DNA from: Kocuria sp.
Lineage (GTDB): Bacteria; Actinomycetota; Actinomycetes; Actinomycetales; Micrococcaceae
Length of the DNA: 5,505 nt
Assembly: GCA_030453435.1 (NCBI GenBank)
Contig: JAKDKI010000170.1
Span: forward strand, 1 to 5,505
Direction of reading: 5' to 3'
Position numbers and translations under genes: made by a program. This document shows positions 4,777 to 5,505 of this stretch, piece after piece (within the stretch, counting starts at the first letter, position 1; each line of letters begins with the position of its first letter). The notes below the pieces were generated by a model. That model was not told where the DNA came from, made no database searches, and was given only the letters and a program-made list of their open reading frames with translations.

Positions 4777-5066
4777 GCGAAATCATCATTCCCACCACGC
4801 CTACCCCCACTCACCAGAGCCCGCCGGGTGAATCCCGGCAGCTTGACCCCTCCAGCACCTTCCTCACCCCGGCAGATCAGTTCCCGAGTGAGCTGGCCGA
4901 TCTGGACCTGATGACGGTGCTCGCCCTCCACGGCCGGGTATGCCGGCAGCTTGAGCGCGAATACCTCACCGATCCGGATGGCGCAGATCCTGCCACTCTG
5001 GACAGGGTCGAGGAACTGACCGAAGAGCTCGACGAGCGACAGAAATACGTCACGCATTTCGACTGA
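4773..5066 (+). CDS. Hypothetical 97-aa acidic helical protein
   Basis: Function unknown. It starts in an ATGA overlap (4773-4776) with the STAS-like gene and has the strong SD AAGGAGGG (4759-4766) 6 nt upstream, so the pair is translationally coupled. Residues 1-38 are rich in Pro, Thr and Ser and probably disordered. Residues 39-92 look like two amphipathic helices: SELADLDLMTVLALHGRVCR (39-58) continuing to QLEREY, a turn at DPDGADP (67-73), then TLDRVEELTEELDERQ (75-90). This looks like a helical hairpin or short coiled coil, suited to protein-protein contact. There is no signal peptide or membrane segment. A single cysteine is at 57. The coupling suggests that it works with the STAS-like protein. 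It is the last gene before a strong terminator. Confidence 0.8.
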   Translation: MSEIIIPTTPTPTHQSPPGESRQLDPSSTFLTPADQFPSELADLDLMTVLALHGRVCRQLEREYLTDPDGADPATLDRVEELTEELDERQKYVTHFD

Positions 5067-5096
5067 CATACAGATCGGGGGAGCTAGGGCTAAATC

Positions 5097-5153
5097 CACC
5101 GTCCTGGTGCGACAAAACGGGGACAACCGTCGCACCAGGACGGTGTTGATTTT
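5097..5153. terminator. Strong bidirectional terminator between convergent units
   Basis: A perfect 17-bp stem, CACCGTCCTGGTGCGAC (5097-5113) with its complement at 5129-5145, encloses a 15-nt loop (AAAACGGGGACAACC). On the plus strand TTGATTTTG follows; on the minus strand GATTTAGCCC follows. It lies 30 nt after the stop of the 97-aa gene and 38 nt beyond the stop of the minus-strand HTH gene, so it can serve both. A smaller hairpin, CCCG (5156-5159) with CGGG (5166-5169), lies just to its right. Confidence 0.85.
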
Positions 5154-5183
5154 GTCCCGTCTTTTCGGGGAATGGAGAAAGTT

Positions 5184-5399
5184 TCACTCGACCCTAAAAA
5201 GGTCGCCTGGCTGGCAATCCAGCGCGTCACAAATGGCCACGAGCGTGCTGTACCGAATGGCTTTGGCTCGGTTGTTCTTCAAAACCGACAGGTTCGCCAG
5301 GCTGATATCGACCCGATGGGAAAGCTCCGTCAGAGTCATACCCCGATCCAGAAACTGTAACCCCAGCATGAGGCAGAGCCGGGGTAGTGGACGTTTCAT
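5184..5399 (-). CDS. Small Cro/CI-type helix-turn-helix regulator
   Basis: A 71-aa protein made almost entirely of one XRE-family DNA-binding domain. MTLTELSHRVDISLANLSVL (21-40) holds the helix-turn-helix, followed by KNNRAKAIRYSTLVAICDAL (41-60) and the characteristic ending DCQPGDLF (61-68). This matches the YozG/HTH_26-like group of small regulators that are often encoded just after a membrane-protein gene, which agrees with the partial gene upstream. ATG 5399 lies 6 nt after the stop of that gene in the same frame. No clear SD is seen, so translation may depend on reinitiation after the upstream gene. Met11 is a possible alternative start and would still keep the DNA-binding domain. Such proteins usually act as dimeric repressors, often of their own operon; the target is unknown. 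Confidence 0.85.
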   Translation of the reverse strand: MKRPLPRLCLMLGLQFLDRGMTLTELSHRVDISLANLSVLKNNRAKAIRYSTLVAICDALDCQPGDLFRVE

Positions 5400-5405
5400 T
5401 GCGGG

Positions 5406-5505
5406 TCATGTACCCGAAGGCCGGAACAGGGAGTAATCGCAGAGCGAGACGCCCAGAATGAGGGCGATCCGGCCGGCGACCCAAAACCCCTGAGAAGCCT
5501 GATCC
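5406..5505 (-). CDS. C-terminal end of a probable membrane protein (partial)
   Basis: Only the last 32 residues are in the window; the gene runs off the right edge. The frame includes GFWVAGRIALILGVSLCDYS (6-25), a plausible transmembrane segment, followed by LFRPSGT and TGA at 5408-5406. The same strand, the 6-nt gap and the identical frame with the HTH gene suggest one operon. In the family, small HTH regulators of this kind often follow DUF2975-type membrane proteins, but this tail is not enough to assign that family. The two other minus-strand frames are Arg/Pro/Ser-rich and look non-coding. Confidence 0.45.
   Translation of the reverse strand, partial: DQASQGFWVAGRIALILGVSLCDYSLFRPSGT

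Noticed and set aside
5097..5145. Terminal inverted repeat of a mobile element
   Set aside because: The two 17-bp arms are only 15 nt apart with no transposase or target duplication, and the position between convergent genes fits a terminator.
5107..5436. Plus-strand open frame across the terminator and the minus-strand HTH gene
   Set aside because: It runs through the terminator stem, has no domain, and opposes a clear HTH protein on the minus strand.

Overview
The window reads as chromosome of a high-GC actinomycete (Actinomycetota, probably Micrococcales, and by protein style Micrococcaceae-like). The reasons are the GC-rich third codon positions, GTG starts next to strong Shine-Dalgarno (SD) sites, terminators with long GC stems and poor T-tails, and several GAF-ANTAR regulators close together, which is typical of actinomycetes. 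The genus cannot be fixed from the sequence alone. No tRNA, rRNA, CRISPR array or insertion sequence was seen.

Layout, left to right. (1) 174-1007 encodes a ThiD-fold kinase that best fits the dual-cysteine pyridoxal kinases of Gram-positive bacteria. A GC-rich hairpin terminator follows at 1024-1068. (2) 1234-1899 is a TetR-family repressor of unknown target, preceded by a leader rich in palindromes. (3) 1957-2250 is a 97-aa conserved-type protein with a ParB-like '(D)G.HR' motif. (4) 2415-5066 is a co-directional signalling cluster: a GAF-ANTAR protein (2415-3140), a 116-aa protein translationally coupled to it (3137-3487), a second GAF-ANTAR gene broken by one missing base (3561-4294), a STAS-like protein without the usual phosphorylatable serine (4414-4776), and a 97-aa acidic helical protein coupled to it (4773-5066). 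(5) A 17-bp perfect-stem terminator at 5097-5145 separates this cluster from a convergent minus-strand pair: a small Cro/CI-type DNA-binding protein (5184-5399) and the C-terminal end of a probable membrane protein (5406-5505).

How the genes may work together. ANTAR domains usually bind RNA and act by antitermination; GAF domains sense small ligands or redox state; STAS domains bind protein partners in partner-switching pathways. Their clustering suggests a post-transcriptional or stress-signalling module, with each regulator paired with a small protein of unknown function. The intergenic leaders of this cluster are unusually structured. The leader of the first GAF-ANTAR gene holds a long imperfect stem-loop, a possible 11-codon reading frame and no SD for the main gene. 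The leader of the STAS-like gene holds a 12-bp palindrome, two tandem hairpins and a hairpin that buries its SD. These are the best candidates for undescribed regulation. By eye, none fits the classical dual-hexaloop ANTAR target, so any link to the ANTAR proteins is inference.
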